This document shows positions 37,461 through 50,899 of a DNA stretch of 64,000 bases, piece by piece (the stretch's first letter is position 1; each line of letters starts with the position of its first letter). The position numbers and the translations under genes are program-made. Where the stretch lies: positions 496,001-560,000 of the forward strand of contig NC_014259.1 of NCBI RefSeq assembly GCF_000196795.1. Reading direction: 5' to 3'. The notes beneath the pieces were generated by a model, which was given only the letters and a program-made list of their open reading frames with translations, did not search any database and was not told the origin of the DNA. Source of the stretch: Acinetobacter oleivorans DR1. GTDB lineage: Bacteria; Pseudomonadota; Gammaproteobacteria; Pseudomonadales; Moraxellaceae.

Positions 37461-38804
37461 TTAACTGATCTCGCCCTTGATTTCAAACTCTTCCAATGGT
37501 CGCTTAAATTGATTAGCGCGTTCTCCCAAGATTTCTTCTAAGGGTAGTTTTGCTTGGCGAATAAGCTTTTCAAGCTTATGTGGTGCAATACGTACATCAA
37601 TATGTAATAAGCCTGCATCATCGTAGTGTTCAGACTCAATTACATTTAAGGCATAAAGCTGTGTGCGAAATTTGCCATAAGCAGGTTTAAGAATCAGAGA
37701 AAACTTTTGAATTTGCCCCATTAAACATTCTTGTACTGCTTTTTGAAGTAGCTCTAGACCAAGGCCAGCGTGAGCAGAAACATAAACTCGATCTGGTACG
37801 TGTGGTTCTGCATAAACAATTTTGGCTTCTTCACCACTTAAGTCAATTTTGTTGTATACCCGAAGTACTGGAGCATCTGCACCAATCTCTTTTAATACGC
37901 CTTCAACTGCTTCAATTTGATCAAGCATGTCATGACTATTACTATCAATGACATGTAGTAAAAGCGTGGCTTCTAGGGTTTCTTCGAGTGTTGCTTTGAA
38001 TGATTCAATTAAATCGTGCTGTAAGTTTCGTACAAAACCTACCGTATCTGCGAGCACTACAGTACCAATACCATCCCATTCCAAACGGCGTAATGTCGGG
38101 TCGAGTGTTGCAAACAGTTGATCGGCTGCGTAGACATCACTTTTCGCTAAAATATTAAATAGAGTCGATTTGCCAGCATTGGTATAGCCTACTAACGACA
38201 CAGTTGGAATAGCTGCCTTTTGTCTTGCAGCACGTCCTTGTATACGGGTTTGATGTACCTTTTCTAATTTATCTTTTAATTGGGCAATACGTACACGAAT
38301 GAGACGACGATCTGTTTCTAATTGCGTTTCACCAGGACCACGTAAGCCAATACCACCTTTTTGTTGTTCAAAGTCAGCAGACCAACCACGAATAAGACGA
38401 GTAGATAAATGTTTAAGCTGTGCAAGTTCGACTTGTAATTTACCTTCATGCGTACGGGCACGCAGGGCAAAAATATCTAAAATTAATCCTGTACGATCAA
38501 TGACTCGGCATTTTAATATTCTTTCTAAATTTCGTTCTTGGGCGGGTGACAAAGCATGGTCAAAAATCACCAGACTTGCTTCTAGTTCCTGAACTCGCTC
38601 TGCAATTTCTTCGACTTTTCCTGAACCAATAAAAAATTTAGGATTGGGTTTATTTCGTTGAACCTTAATATGTTCAAGGATATCTGCACCAGCAGACTGT
38701 GCAAGTAGAGCAAACTCTTCGGCATCCAGATCATCTAATAATTGTACTGAAACACTCACTAAAATTGTGCGTTCACCGCCTTGATGCCGATCAACATATT
38801 CCAC
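37461..38804 (-). CDS. hflX: GTPase HflX, ribosome-splitting factor
   Basis: A 447-residue GTPase that splits stalled or heat-damaged 70S ribosomes in E. coli. The HflX N-terminal domain is followed by a coiled linker with the diagnostic GPGETQLETDRRLIRVRI. The G domain has the P-loop GYTNAGKSTLFN, DTVGF and NKID. The C-terminal domain ends at about residue 447. In many gamma-proteobacteria it follows hfq, but hfq is not adjacent here. Confidence 0.95.
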   Translation of the reverse strand: MEYVDRHQGGERTILVSVSVQLLDDLDAEEFALLAQSAGADILEHIKVQRNKPNPKFFIGSGKVEEIAERVQELEASLVIFDHALSPAQERNLERILKCRVIDRTGLILDIFALRARTHEGKLQVELAQLKHLSTRLIRGWSADFEQQKGGIGLRGPGETQLETDRRLIRVRIAQLKDKLEKVHQTRIQGRAARQKAAIPTVSLVGYTNAGKSTLFNILAKSDVYAADQLFATLDPTLRRLEWDGIGTVVLADTVGFVRNLQHDLIESFKATLEETLEATLLLHVIDSNSHDMLDQIEAVEGVLKEIGADAPVLRVYNKIDLSGEEAKIVYAEPHVPDRVYVSAHAGLGLELLQKAVQECLMGQIQKFSLILKPAYGKFRTQLYALNVIESEHYDDAGLLHIDVRIAPHKLEKLIRQAKLPLEEILGERANQFKRPLEEFEIKGEIS

Positions 38805-39019
38805 GTGGTTGTAAATCCTGAAAATGGGAAAACTTTATTCTAGATGAAACTTATGCAAAAGGGGAAAGCGTTTGTTCTTATCCTTTAGATTAGTTAAATG
38901 CTGTTAGAGGTGTCTGAATTTATTTTTTTCCCCATTCTCTATCATCAATGCAAGTTTATTCTGAAACGTATAGAATGCTTGAGATGGGTATAACAATGAT
39001 TGATCGTTAGTGAAATTTT

Positions 39020-39829
39020 ATGGCTCAAACGCAAAGTATAGTTAATTCAACGTTAAAGAAATTATCAAAAATAGGTTTGTACGGAAAAAAAGTCACTTCG
39101 GCTACCGCTGCAATTAGTGAAGGTTTTTATTTAGTTTATCGACACGGCCTTTATAAAGATCCTAATAATCCGGTCAATACACGCTATGTTCAATATTTTT
39201 GCCGCCGTTTATGTCAGGTTTTTAACTTAGATGTAGAAGTACACGGAACAATTCCTAGAGAACCTGCTTTATGGGTAAGTAATCATATTTCTTGGCTCGA
39301 TGTTGCTGTTTTAGGTTCAGGAGCTCGTGTTTTCTTTCTTGCCAAAGCTGAAATTGAAAATTGGCCTATTTTAGGCAATCTAGCTAAAGGTGGCGGCACT
39401 TTATTTATTAAGCGTGGGTCTGGTGATTCCGTTAAAATTCGTGAGCAAATTACTGAATTTTTAAAACAAAATATTCCTGTGCTGTTTTTTCCTGAAGCGA
39501 CCACTACAGATGGACATTCTGTTAAGAAAGTACATGGTCGTTTGCTCGGTGCTGCTATTGAGGCTCAACGTCCAGTACAGGTATGTTTAATTTGTTATGT
39601 AAACCGTCATGGACAATTAGATACAGTTGCGCCATTCATTGGCGACATGTCATTTGCTGAACATATTCAACGCGTACTTGAAATGCCGAAAGTAACTGCT
39701 CATCTATTAACTTTGCCTCCAATTTCAGTGGAAGGGCATGATGTGAAGAGTTTAACGCGTGAAGTTCAAGAAAAAATGGTAGAAGGTTTGGCTCAACTAC
39801 ATCAGAAAGTACTTAAGCCAAAAAATTAA
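39020..39829 (+). CDS. Lysophospholipid (1-acylglycerol-3-phosphate-type) acyltransferase
   Basis: A 269-residue PlsC-like acyltransferase. The catalytic NHxxxxD motif is in WVSNHISWLDVAVL. The second block is GGGTLFIKRGSGD, and the third is VLFFPEATTTDG. The N-terminal 75 residues are amphipathic rather than a clean membrane helix. It most likely acylates a lysophospholipid or ornithine lipid intermediate; the true substrate is not determined. Its stop abuts the stop of the converging cardiolipin synthase gene. Confidence 0.88.
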   Translation: MAQTQSIVNSTLKKLSKIGLYGKKVTSATAAISEGFYLVYRHGLYKDPNNPVNTRYVQYFCRRLCQVFNLDVEVHGTIPREPALWVSNHISWLDVAVLGSGARVFFLAKAEIENWPILGNLAKGGGTLFIKRGSGDSVKIREQITEFLKQNIPVLFFPEATTTDGHSVKKVHGRLLGAAIEAQRPVQVCLICYVNRHGQLDTVAPFIGDMSFAEHIQRVLEMPKVTAHLLTLPPISVEGHDVKSLTREVQEKMVEGLAQLHQKVLKPKN

Positions 39830-41455
39830 TTACATAAAGCCTTCAAGTGGCAGCCATGAAAGAAATTTCATGCCTGCTTTTTGCCACCATTTCATTTCGG
39901 GTTCTTGTTTATAAATTAAAGGACCATTGGGAGTTTCTTGCTGCCAATAAATATGATTATTAGAGTCAAGCTTTAGCTTATAAGCATATTTATTTAAATT
40001 TTCGTCCATCGTATGGTGAATTGTCTTAGCCAGCGATGGACTATCTAAAATTACGCCAATTTCAGTATTTAAATAAGCTGAGCGTGGATCAAAATTAAAT
40101 GAGCCAATAAAAACCTGTTCATCTAATGCCATCAGTTTAGTATGTAAGCTTGAGCGGCTTAATCCTTTCATGTTTACTTTTGCTTTAGTGGCAAGCTCAT
40201 CTGTATTTTTATTTAAATCTCTTTTATCTGGCGTAGGTAAAAATTCATAAAGTTGTACGCCGTTTTTAAGCAGTTCTTTACGGTATTTCCCATAAAATGC
40301 ATGTACAACGGCAACGTCATTCGCTTTAAACGAGTTAGTTAGAACACGTACTTCCACACCTTCTTTAGCAAGCGTGCTTAAAATTTTAGCGCCTTGTTTT
40401 TCAGGAATAAAATAAGCTGAAATTAGATCTACGTTACTTTCTGGTTTTTCCAGATGGTTAATTAACTGGAAATTTAAGTGCTCTTCTTTTTTTGCCTTTG
40501 ATTTAATTTTATCAGGTGAGTCTTTTACGACTTCTGCTTTAACCCAGTCGAATTGAATATTGTGATTTAACCATTTATCAAATGCATGTGATTTTGCAGT
40601 TAAATTTAGAAAGTTTTGGACAGTTGCTTGTTGGTAGTGAGCTTCGAGTTGCTCTTTTAATCCTTCATAGCGTAAGCGGTGCTGCTCAGGACTTACAATA
40701 CTTTGAACTGAATATGCATACTCATGATTCCAGTAGTCATCAAAAGAATTCACAATGTCATCAACCGCAGCACCGACCAACATCACATCGACATCAGAAA
40801 ATTGATAGCTATCGCTTACATTATAATATTGATTGGTCATGTTACGTCCGCCAATAAGAGCAACCTCATTGTCGGCAATAAAACTTTTATTGTGCATGCG
40901 ACGATTGATACGCTTTAAATCAAGCACCATATCCATCGCACGATATTTGCGGAAACGGTAGGGGTTAAAAAGCTTAACTTCAATATTTTTATGCTGAGAA
41001 AGAGCGAGTAAAATCCCTTCCATTTTTTTTGCATTATTGTCATCAATAAGAAGTCGGACTTTTACTCCGCGATCCGCTGCTCGAATAATTGCATGTAAAG
41101 CTAAAGCACCAACTTTGTCATTATCCCAAATGTAATATTGTAAATCTAAAGTCTTTTCAGCTTTATCAATTAATCTTAGACGGGCTGCTAGAGCCTCCAA
41201 TGGATCATTTAAGACGTGATAACCCGTTAGCTTTGGATTTTGCTGACGTAAGGGAGTAATAATTTGAGCAAGTGAAGTCTCTGATGTGTCGATATCATTT
41301 GCATATTCCAATGGTTCAATACCATGTTTTGGCAGAGTACTACATCCTGTCAAACCCACAGCAAAACTAGAACATAGGACTATAGAGGCTTTTATCAAAA
41401 AGCTTCTAGCTTGTTGATTCGTTTGAAGCTGTTTGGAATGAGAGGATTGTGCCAT
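39830..41455 (-). CDS. Phospholipase D-family cardiolipin synthase (ClsC-like), lipoprotein
   Basis: A 541-residue protein with two HKD motifs: HNKSFIADNEVALIGGRN in the first half and HTKLMALDEQVFIGSFNF in the second. A long N-terminal extension leads to a lipobox GLTGCS (Cys about residue 38), so it is probably a periplasm-facing lipoprotein. The pattern fits ClsC (YmdC), which makes cardiolipin from phosphatidylglycerol and phosphatidylethanolamine. No partner such as YmdB is next to it. Its last codon is immediately next to the acyltransferase stop. Confidence 0.87.
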   Translation of the reverse strand: MAQSSHSKQLQTNQQARSFLIKASIVLCSSFAVGLTGCSTLPKHGIEPLEYANDIDTSETSLAQIITPLRQQNPKLTGYHVLNDPLEALAARLRLIDKAEKTLDLQYYIWDNDKVGALALHAIIRAADRGVKVRLLIDDNNAKKMEGILLALSQHKNIEVKLFNPYRFRKYRAMDMVLDLKRINRRMHNKSFIADNEVALIGGRNMTNQYYNVSDSYQFSDVDVMLVGAAVDDIVNSFDDYWNHEYAYSVQSIVSPEQHRLRYEGLKEQLEAHYQQATVQNFLNLTAKSHAFDKWLNHNIQFDWVKAEVVKDSPDKIKSKAKKEEHLNFQLINHLEKPESNVDLISAYFIPEKQGAKILSTLAKEGVEVRVLTNSFKANDVAVVHAFYGKYRKELLKNGVQLYEFLPTPDKRDLNKNTDELATKAKVNMKGLSRSSLHTKLMALDEQVFIGSFNFDPRSAYLNTEIGVILDSPSLAKTIHHTMDENLNKYAYKLKLDSNNHIYWQQETPNGPLIYKQEPEMKWWQKAGMKFLSWLPLEGFM

Positions 41456-41561
41456 AATCAGTACATACGATAACGTGAGCTAGAGTATAATTCGTGCATA
41501 TTGAAAGATAAATATTGAATTTGATTACTAGCAATCAATAGAAGATAAGTCGAGAGTCGTA

Positions 41562-42572
41562 ATGTGGAATCCAAATTCAATTATTTTTTGTTTTTACTTT
41601 ATTTTTTCAATACTTGCTCTATGGGGAATTTCTGAGGCTTGGATTCATCAATCTCGGACCGAGACAATTCATCCATTTAAAGCTTTTGTGCATTTACTCG
41701 CATTTTATCTCTCTTATCTACTTATTCCTCTCTGGTTTTTTAATTTATATGCTGCTTGGATTGGTTACTACTCAATTCACCAAGGTATTTTTATCTTTTT
41801 CTTAAGTGGTGTTTTAATTTATGCCCGATTTATTGAGCCTCATCTAGTCCGTGTCGATACTCATCAATATCGCTTAAATCCAGATCGTAGTTTTAATAAG
41901 CCAGTCAAAGTAGCCCTAATTGCAGATTTACATATTGGTTTATTTTCAGGGCATGAACGTCAACTCAAAACTATAGTTAGAAAATTAAATGAACAGCAAC
42001 CGGATTTAGTGGTTGTGGCTGGTGACTGGACATATGAACCAGAAGATAGACTAATTGAAGAGTTAAGTGTTTTAAAAGAAATTCAGGCGCCTGTTTACTC
42101 AGTTCCTGGAAATCATGATGAGCAATATCCTGGCCCACCGATTCAACAATTATTAAAAGATGCTTTATTTTATAATGAAGTTGTTGATATTGAAGGAAAG
42201 ATCGTTGATTTTGAAGAATTCCGTCTGATTGGTATTGGTGATCTTTGGGCTGGAAAAACAGATATGCGTTCTATGCCAGATTTACCTCAAGACAAACCTT
42301 GGTTAATTTTGTCTCATAATCCAGATACAGTCGATATGGTACCTAAATTACCGAATCGTCCATTAATGTTATCAGGACATACACATGGAGGGCAGGTGGA
42401 GCTCCCATGGCTGACTAACTATATTATGAAAAAAGTATCAATTTTAGGTCACAAACGTGGATTTTACTCTCACGAACATGCAGATGTCTTCGTTACCGTT
42501 GGCACAGGAATGGTCGGAATTCCTTTACGTTTTAGAGTGCCGCCAACCATTGATATTATTGAGTTAGTTTAA
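41562..42572 (+). CDS. Membrane-anchored metallophosphoesterase (YaeI-like)
   Basis: A 336-residue protein with three to four N-terminal hydrophobic segments (about residues 1-105) and a calcineurin-like phosphoesterase domain. Metal motifs in order: VALIADLHIG, VVAGDWTYEPEDR, SVPGNHDEQ, ILSHNPD and LSGHTHGGQ. E. coli YaeI is a UDP-diacylglucosamine-type or general phosphodiesterase; the substrate here is unknown. It is divergent from the cardiolipin synthase gene and ended by its own terminator. Confidence 0.87.
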   Translation: MWNPNSIIFCFYFIFSILALWGISEAWIHQSRTETIHPFKAFVHLLAFYLSYLLIPLWFFNLYAAWIGYYSIHQGIFIFFLSGVLIYARFIEPHLVRVDTHQYRLNPDRSFNKPVKVALIADLHIGLFSGHERQLKTIVRKLNEQQPDLVVVAGDWTYEPEDRLIEELSVLKEIQAPVYSVPGNHDEQYPGPPIQQLLKDALFYNEVVDIEGKIVDFEEFRLIGIGDLWAGKTDMRSMPDLPQDKPWLILSHNPDTVDMVPKLPNRPLMLSGHTHGGQVELPWLTNYIMKKVSILGHKRGFYSHEHADVFVTVGTGMVGIPLRFRVPPTIDIIELV

Positions 42573-42575
42573 AAT

Positions 42576-42608
42576 AAAAAAGCCAATCACAGAGGATTGG
42601 CTTTTTTA
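42576..42608. terminator. Terminator between metallophosphoesterase and yfiB-like genes
   Basis: A 13-bp perfect stem AAAAAAGCCAATC/GATTGGCTTTTTT (42576-42588 with 42595-42607). The A and T runs let it act on both converging transcripts. Confidence 0.93.
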
Positions 42609-42622
42609 TGAATTAAACTTGC

Positions 42623-43102
42623 TTATGGAATAACGACAATGGCAACACGTCGGTTAATCGCACGATTTTCATTGGTTGTATTTGGAACATAAGGTTGTGT
42701 TGAACCACGACCAATCACGTAGATATTTTCTTTCTTAAACCCGCGAGCTAAGAAAAGGTTTGCTACACTTTGTGCACGCTCTTCAGACAGCTTTTGATTA
42801 TAAGCAGCATCGCCAACATCATCAGTATGACCCACAATTTTCAATTTATTTAGATCATATTTATTCAATTGATTTGCTAGACGTACTAACTCAGCTTCAT
42901 GACTTTGTTTTAACTCTGCATTATTGAAGTCAAATAACAAACGTTCTGGCAAACCTAAAGTCCATCCTTCATCGGTAAGAACGAAACCTTCTTTTTTGAG
43001 CAATTTTACCTGACGATATTTTAATGGACCAAAACTCAGGCACCCTGCAAGAGTAATGCATAGCAATGCAATAAAGGAGAGTTTTAAAGATCTTGTATTC
43101 AT
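42623..43102 (-). CDS. yfiB: OmpA-family lipoprotein, YfiB-like
   Basis: A 159-residue outer-membrane lipoprotein with lipobox TLAGC (Cys about residue 21) and an OmpA C-terminal peptidoglycan-binding domain (IVGHTDDVGDAAYNQKLSEE and RGSTQPYVPN). It lies last in a three-gene set after yfiR- and yfiN-like genes, 14 bases after yfiN. In Pseudomonas YfiB sequesters YfiR at the outer membrane and so frees the cyclase YfiN; the same role is inferred here from gene order. Confidence 0.82.
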   Translation of the reverse strand: MNTRSLKLSFIALLCITLAGCLSFGPLKYRQVKLLKKEGFVLTDEGWTLGLPERLLFDFNNAELKQSHEAELVRLANQLNKYDLNKLKIVGHTDDVGDAAYNQKLSEERAQSVANLFLARGFKKENIYVIGRGSTQPYVPNTTNENRAINRRVAIVVIP

Positions 43103-43116
43103 AGATTAGCCTAAAT

Positions 43117-44340
43117 TTAATTTTCAGGTTTATAGATAAACCAGCGTTCATCCGAATTTTTAGCCTTATACATTGCCTGATCTGCTTGCATAATGAAATC
43201 TTCGGGGCTAGATGCAAATTGTGATAAAGCAATACCTACACTAAAACTGAAGTAAATGGTTTGACCATTCAGATGCAAAGGTTCTTTACAGCTTTCGAGT
43301 AAATTTTCAGCAATAGATATTAAATGATCAGCATGACTAATGGAATGCAAAATAACAGCAAATTCGTCGCCACCTAAACGCGCGATAAAATCTTGATGAC
43401 GTAAACGCGTTTGCAAGCGATTTGCCATTTCTTTTAAAACTTCATCTCCAGCCAAATGCCCAAACTGGTCATTAATCGCTTTGAAGTTATTGTTATCTAT
43501 AAATAATAAAGCAGATTTGTTATCAAACCCCTTATCTTCAAACATATCTAAAAGAATTTGATAAAAATAATGTCTATTAGGTAATAAGGTGAGCTGATCG
43601 TGATGAGCCTGAAATGACAATTTACGATTTTCTTTTTGTAATTGATTGTCCCATATCTGAATTTCTTCAAGTAACTCATTAAAAACAGTATTTAAATCTT
43701 GAAATTCTTTAATTCGATTATAAGGGAACCGAAGATTATAAGCTTTTTGCTCACTTACAATTTGAGCAATATTGGTAAGTGGATAAATAGCTTGCATAAT
43801 TTGGCGATAAGTTAGATTTACTGACCACCACAAAGCGCAAACAATAAACAACATCGCAATTGCGAGCCCTACCATAATCATTTTTAGGAACTGCAAGATT
43901 TTTTCTGAACTACCAAAAAGGGTTAATTCACCTACATTTTGTTCGTGATGATAAATTGTAAGATGAACAGGTTCATTTAAAAACCAATGATCAAACCAGC
44001 CCTCTAAAATTGAAGTCTGACTTGATAATTTAAAACTTTGCGCAATGAGGTGATGTTCTGAATCATAAATATGAATAGTACGGATTGAGTGATCATTCGT
44101 ATATTCATTCAAAATTTGCTCTATCGTAATTTTGTCATTAAATACAACTGCTGGCTGAATACGTTCTAGCAGAGTATGGCTAAGCAATTGTAAATTTTGC
44201 TTGGCATAGGTTTCCATTGTAAAAACAGAAATCGATACAAAGGTAAAAGAACAAATAAAGAAAGTAATTGCAAAAATCGTAAATTGAGACTTTCTAAATA
44301 AAGCATGCAATGAAGTGGACTGATACAACTTAGATATCAT
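43117..44340 (-). CDS. yfiN: Diguanylate cyclase, YfiN/TpbB-like
   Basis: A 407-residue membrane cyclase making c-di-GMP. There are two transmembrane helices (about residues 17-40 and 155-178) with a periplasmic sensor between, a HAMP-like linker and a GGDEF domain. The active site is RLGGDEF at about residue 322. An intact inhibitory site RHQD lies five residues before GGDEF, so product feedback is expected. It starts five bases after the yfiR-like stop. Confidence 0.9.
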   Translation of the reverse strand: MISKLYQSTSLHALFRKSQFTIFAITFFICSFTFVSISVFTMETYAKQNLQLLSHTLLERIQPAVVFNDKITIEQILNEYTNDHSIRTIHIYDSEHHLIAQSFKLSSQTSILEGWFDHWFLNEPVHLTIYHHEQNVGELTLFGSSEKILQFLKMIMVGLAIAMLFIVCALWWSVNLTYRQIMQAIYPLTNIAQIVSEQKAYNLRFPYNRIKEFQDLNTVFNELLEEIQIWDNQLQKENRKLSFQAHHDQLTLLPNRHYFYQILLDMFEDKGFDNKSALLFIDNNNFKAINDQFGHLAGDEVLKEMANRLQTRLRHQDFIARLGGDEFAVILHSISHADHLISIAENLLESCKEPLHLNGQTIYFSFSVGIALSQFASSPEDFIMQADQAMYKAKNSDERWFIYKPEN

Positions 44341-44345
44341 AATCC

Positions 44346-44849
44346 TTACTCCGCATTCTTAGCCAAGAGCAATACTCTCGGATCAATATGAACTTTGGAG
44401 TGACTTAAAGCATCTAAGTTAACTTTAAAGGTAGTGTAATTATTTTGATTATATAAACAAAAGATACTTCCTATTTCACAGTCTGAATTATTGATGCTTA
44501 AAGAAAGTAAAGAACGATAAGGATAATTCTGAATAAGGCTTTGTTGTTGCTGTGGAGAAGTAGTAGAAAAATAAACAGCCTGACAATGTGACCGTGCAAA
44601 ATCTTTCGCGTTTACAGTTTGAACACGATAATTATAAGACATTTGCTGGATATAAGATTGAAAGGTAGATGTAATAGAGGGATTATCAATAACACAAAGA
44701 GTAGGAGTATTTACATTCTCCCACTTACTGTAGCTTAGAATAGATAAAGTAAGCACATAGAAGTTATGTTTTGAATTGGCATAACAAGGCCCACTCGTAG
44801 CAAACACTACAAGTATGCAAACAAATACTTTCTTAGCGAACTGCCACAT
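44346..44849 (-). CDS. yfiR: YfiR-like periplasmic repressor (DUF4154)
   Basis: A 167-residue exported protein with a signal peptide ending near CYA-NS. The DUF4154 pattern is visible: ILSYSKWENVNTPTLCVI near the start and VNLDALSHSKVHIDPRVLL at the end, with SDCEIGSIFCLY in the middle giving two cysteines for a disulfide, as in Pseudomonas YfiR. By analogy it would bind and inhibit the periplasmic domain of the adjacent cyclase. Divergence is high, so the call leans on gene order. Confidence 0.78.
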   Translation of the reverse strand: MWQFAKKVFVCILVVFATSGPCYANSKHNFYVLTLSILSYSKWENVNTPTLCVIDNPSITSTFQSYIQQMSYNYRVQTVNAKDFARSHCQAVYFSTTSPQQQQSLIQNYPYRSLLSLSINNSDCEIGSIFCLYNQNNYTTFKVNLDALSHSKVHIDPRVLLLAKNAE

Positions 44850-45029
44850 GGTGAGTTAATGCCAAACTATTGCACGAATAATCTATTCTACATGAAGTTG
44901 ATAAAGTAAAAAAAGTTTAATATCTCATCTAATATTGACTGAAATGCCTAAAAAAAAGGCATATATATCACTTTTTTGGTAAAATAGTAGAAAAAAACGG
45001 CACTCAATTGAAAAAGGCTGAAATACCCC
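44850..45029. other. Intergenic region between yfiR-like gene and rRNA operon 2
   Basis: AT-rich, no gene seen. It holds the yfiR upstream region, a small repeat ATGCCT/AGGCAT around an A-run (about 44943-44962), and A-tracts just upstream of the rRNA promoter that may act as an UP element. Confidence 0.5.
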
Positions 45030-45057
45030 TTGCAAAGGGCTCTTAATCCTCTATAAT
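45030..45057 (+). promoter_or_regulatory. rRNA operon 2 promoter
   Basis: -35 TTGCAA (45030-45035), 16 bases, and -10 TATAAT (45052-45057). From about 45050 onward the sequence is identical to operon 1. The -35 and upstream regions differ, so the two operons may respond differently. Confidence 0.88.
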
Positions 45058-45062
45058 GCACA

Positions 45063-45432
45063 TCCATCGGCGGTGATGCAGATAAGAACTTGTTGAAAAA
45101 CAGTTACTTGGAATTAAGTTGGTTACTTTAAGTGATGAATTTAATGAGAAGTTGGTTTTGAGATTAAGTTTTAAAAATATCGAAATTACCTGTTGACTTT
45201 TAAGAGATTAAGAGTAATATAGCCGACCTAGCTTGCTGGTGACGAACCAGGAAGAAGATCATTAAGAGAATTGAAGAACAACTTGTGTGGATTTTTACTG
45301 ATTGATTAATCGAAATATTATCATTGATTGATTGGTTTAAATTACTCGAAGTTTATTTGAGCGAAATTTAAGTCAGAAAATTGATGAGCCAGAATTGGCA
45401 CCTTGTCTTTAATAAGGTGCAAAATGATTTTT
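45063..45432 (+). other. Transcribed leader of rRNA operon 2 with 16S processing stem
   Basis: The same leader as operon 1, with no gene. Bases 45273-45293 pair with 46993-47014 downstream of 16S to form the precursor stem. Confidence 0.75.
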
Positions 45433-46969
<1,537 letters not shown>

Positions 46970-47028
46970 ACGAAAGATTGACGATTGGTAAGAATCCACA
47001 ACAAGTTGTTCTTCATAGATGTATCTGA

Positions 47029-47105
<77 letters not shown>

Positions 47106-47160
47106 TGACTTTGACTGGTTGAAGTTATAGATAAAAGATACATGACTGATGATGTAAGCT

Positions 47161-47236
47161 GGGGACTTAGCTTAGTTGGTAGAGCGCCTGCTTTGCACGC
47201 AGGAGGTCAGGAGTTCGACTCTCCTAGTCTCCACCA
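47161..47236 (+). tRNA. tRNA-Ala (TGC anticodon), operon 2
   Basis: Identical to the tRNA-Ala of operon 1; anticodon TGC at 47194-47196 and encoded CCA. Confidence 0.97.
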
Positions 47237-47588
47237 GAACTTAAGAGAAGTTCGGATTACAGAAATTAGTAAATAGAGATTTAGATCTTAGTTTATTAAC
47301 TTCTGTGATTTAAGTATCACGGTATTAAGCATGACCTGACGAAGGCGTGTTTATTCATTAACAGATTGGCAAAATTGAGTCTGAAATAAATTGTTCACTC
47401 AAGAGTTTAGATTAAGCAATTAATCTAGATGAATTGAGAACTAGCAAATTAACTGAATCAAGCGTTTTGGTATATGAATTTAGATTGAAGCTGTACAGTG
47501 TTTAAATACACAGGCAACAGATAGTAGCGATGAAGAATCGCACGGACAACACTCACTTGTAAGTGTTGACGACTGTTTGGGGTTGTAT
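47237..47588 (+). other. Internal transcribed spacer, operon 2
   Basis: About 350 bases matching the spacer of operon 1; no gene. Its end pairs with the sequence after 23S (about 50473-50497). Confidence 0.85.
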
Positions 47589-50481
<2,893 letters not shown>

Positions 50482-50660
50482 ACAACACCCAAGCAGTTGT
50501 ATATAAAGCATCAATCGATTCATTAATATGCAAAGCAACTTGATTTAGTTATACGCTTAGCTAAAATGAACAAATAAAGTAAGATTCAATCAGCCCATCT
50601 GTAAAGATTTGGAAAACGCATCGGCACATTAAGACCAATGCAAGTATCCATACCAGTTGT

Positions 50661-50774
50661 GCTGGCGACCATAGCAAGAGTGAACCACCTGATCCCTTCC
50701 CGAACTCAGAAGTGAAACCTCTTAGCGCTGATGGTAGTGTGGGGTTTCCCATGTGAGAGTAAGTCATCGCCAGC
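50661..50774 (+). rRNA. rrf: 5S ribosomal RNA, copy 2
   Basis: 114 nt, identical to copy 1. The two operons stop being alike about 12 bases after this gene. Confidence 0.95.
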
Positions 50775-50784
50775 TCATTATTCT

Positions 50785-50821
50785 AACACCCCGGTCTCGA
50801 AAGAAACCGGGGTGTTTACTT
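50785..50821 (+). terminator. Terminator of rRNA operon 2
   Basis: Stem AACACCCCGGT/ACCGGGGTGTT (50785-50795 with 50806-50816) followed by TACTTAT. It occupies the same place as the operon 1 terminator but with an unrelated stem sequence beyond the shared ACACCCC. Confidence 0.9.
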
Positions 50822-50899
50822 ATGCAGGAATTAAATTAATGAAAACAATTTAATGTATAGAAGAGCCAGATTTTTATTAAGGGAACTCTTCTAAATTGA

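Noticed and set aside
50858..50893. 8-bp inverted repeat TAGAAGAG/CTCTTCTA after the oxidoreductase gene
   Set aside because: Long loop and no T-tract; too weak to call as a terminator.
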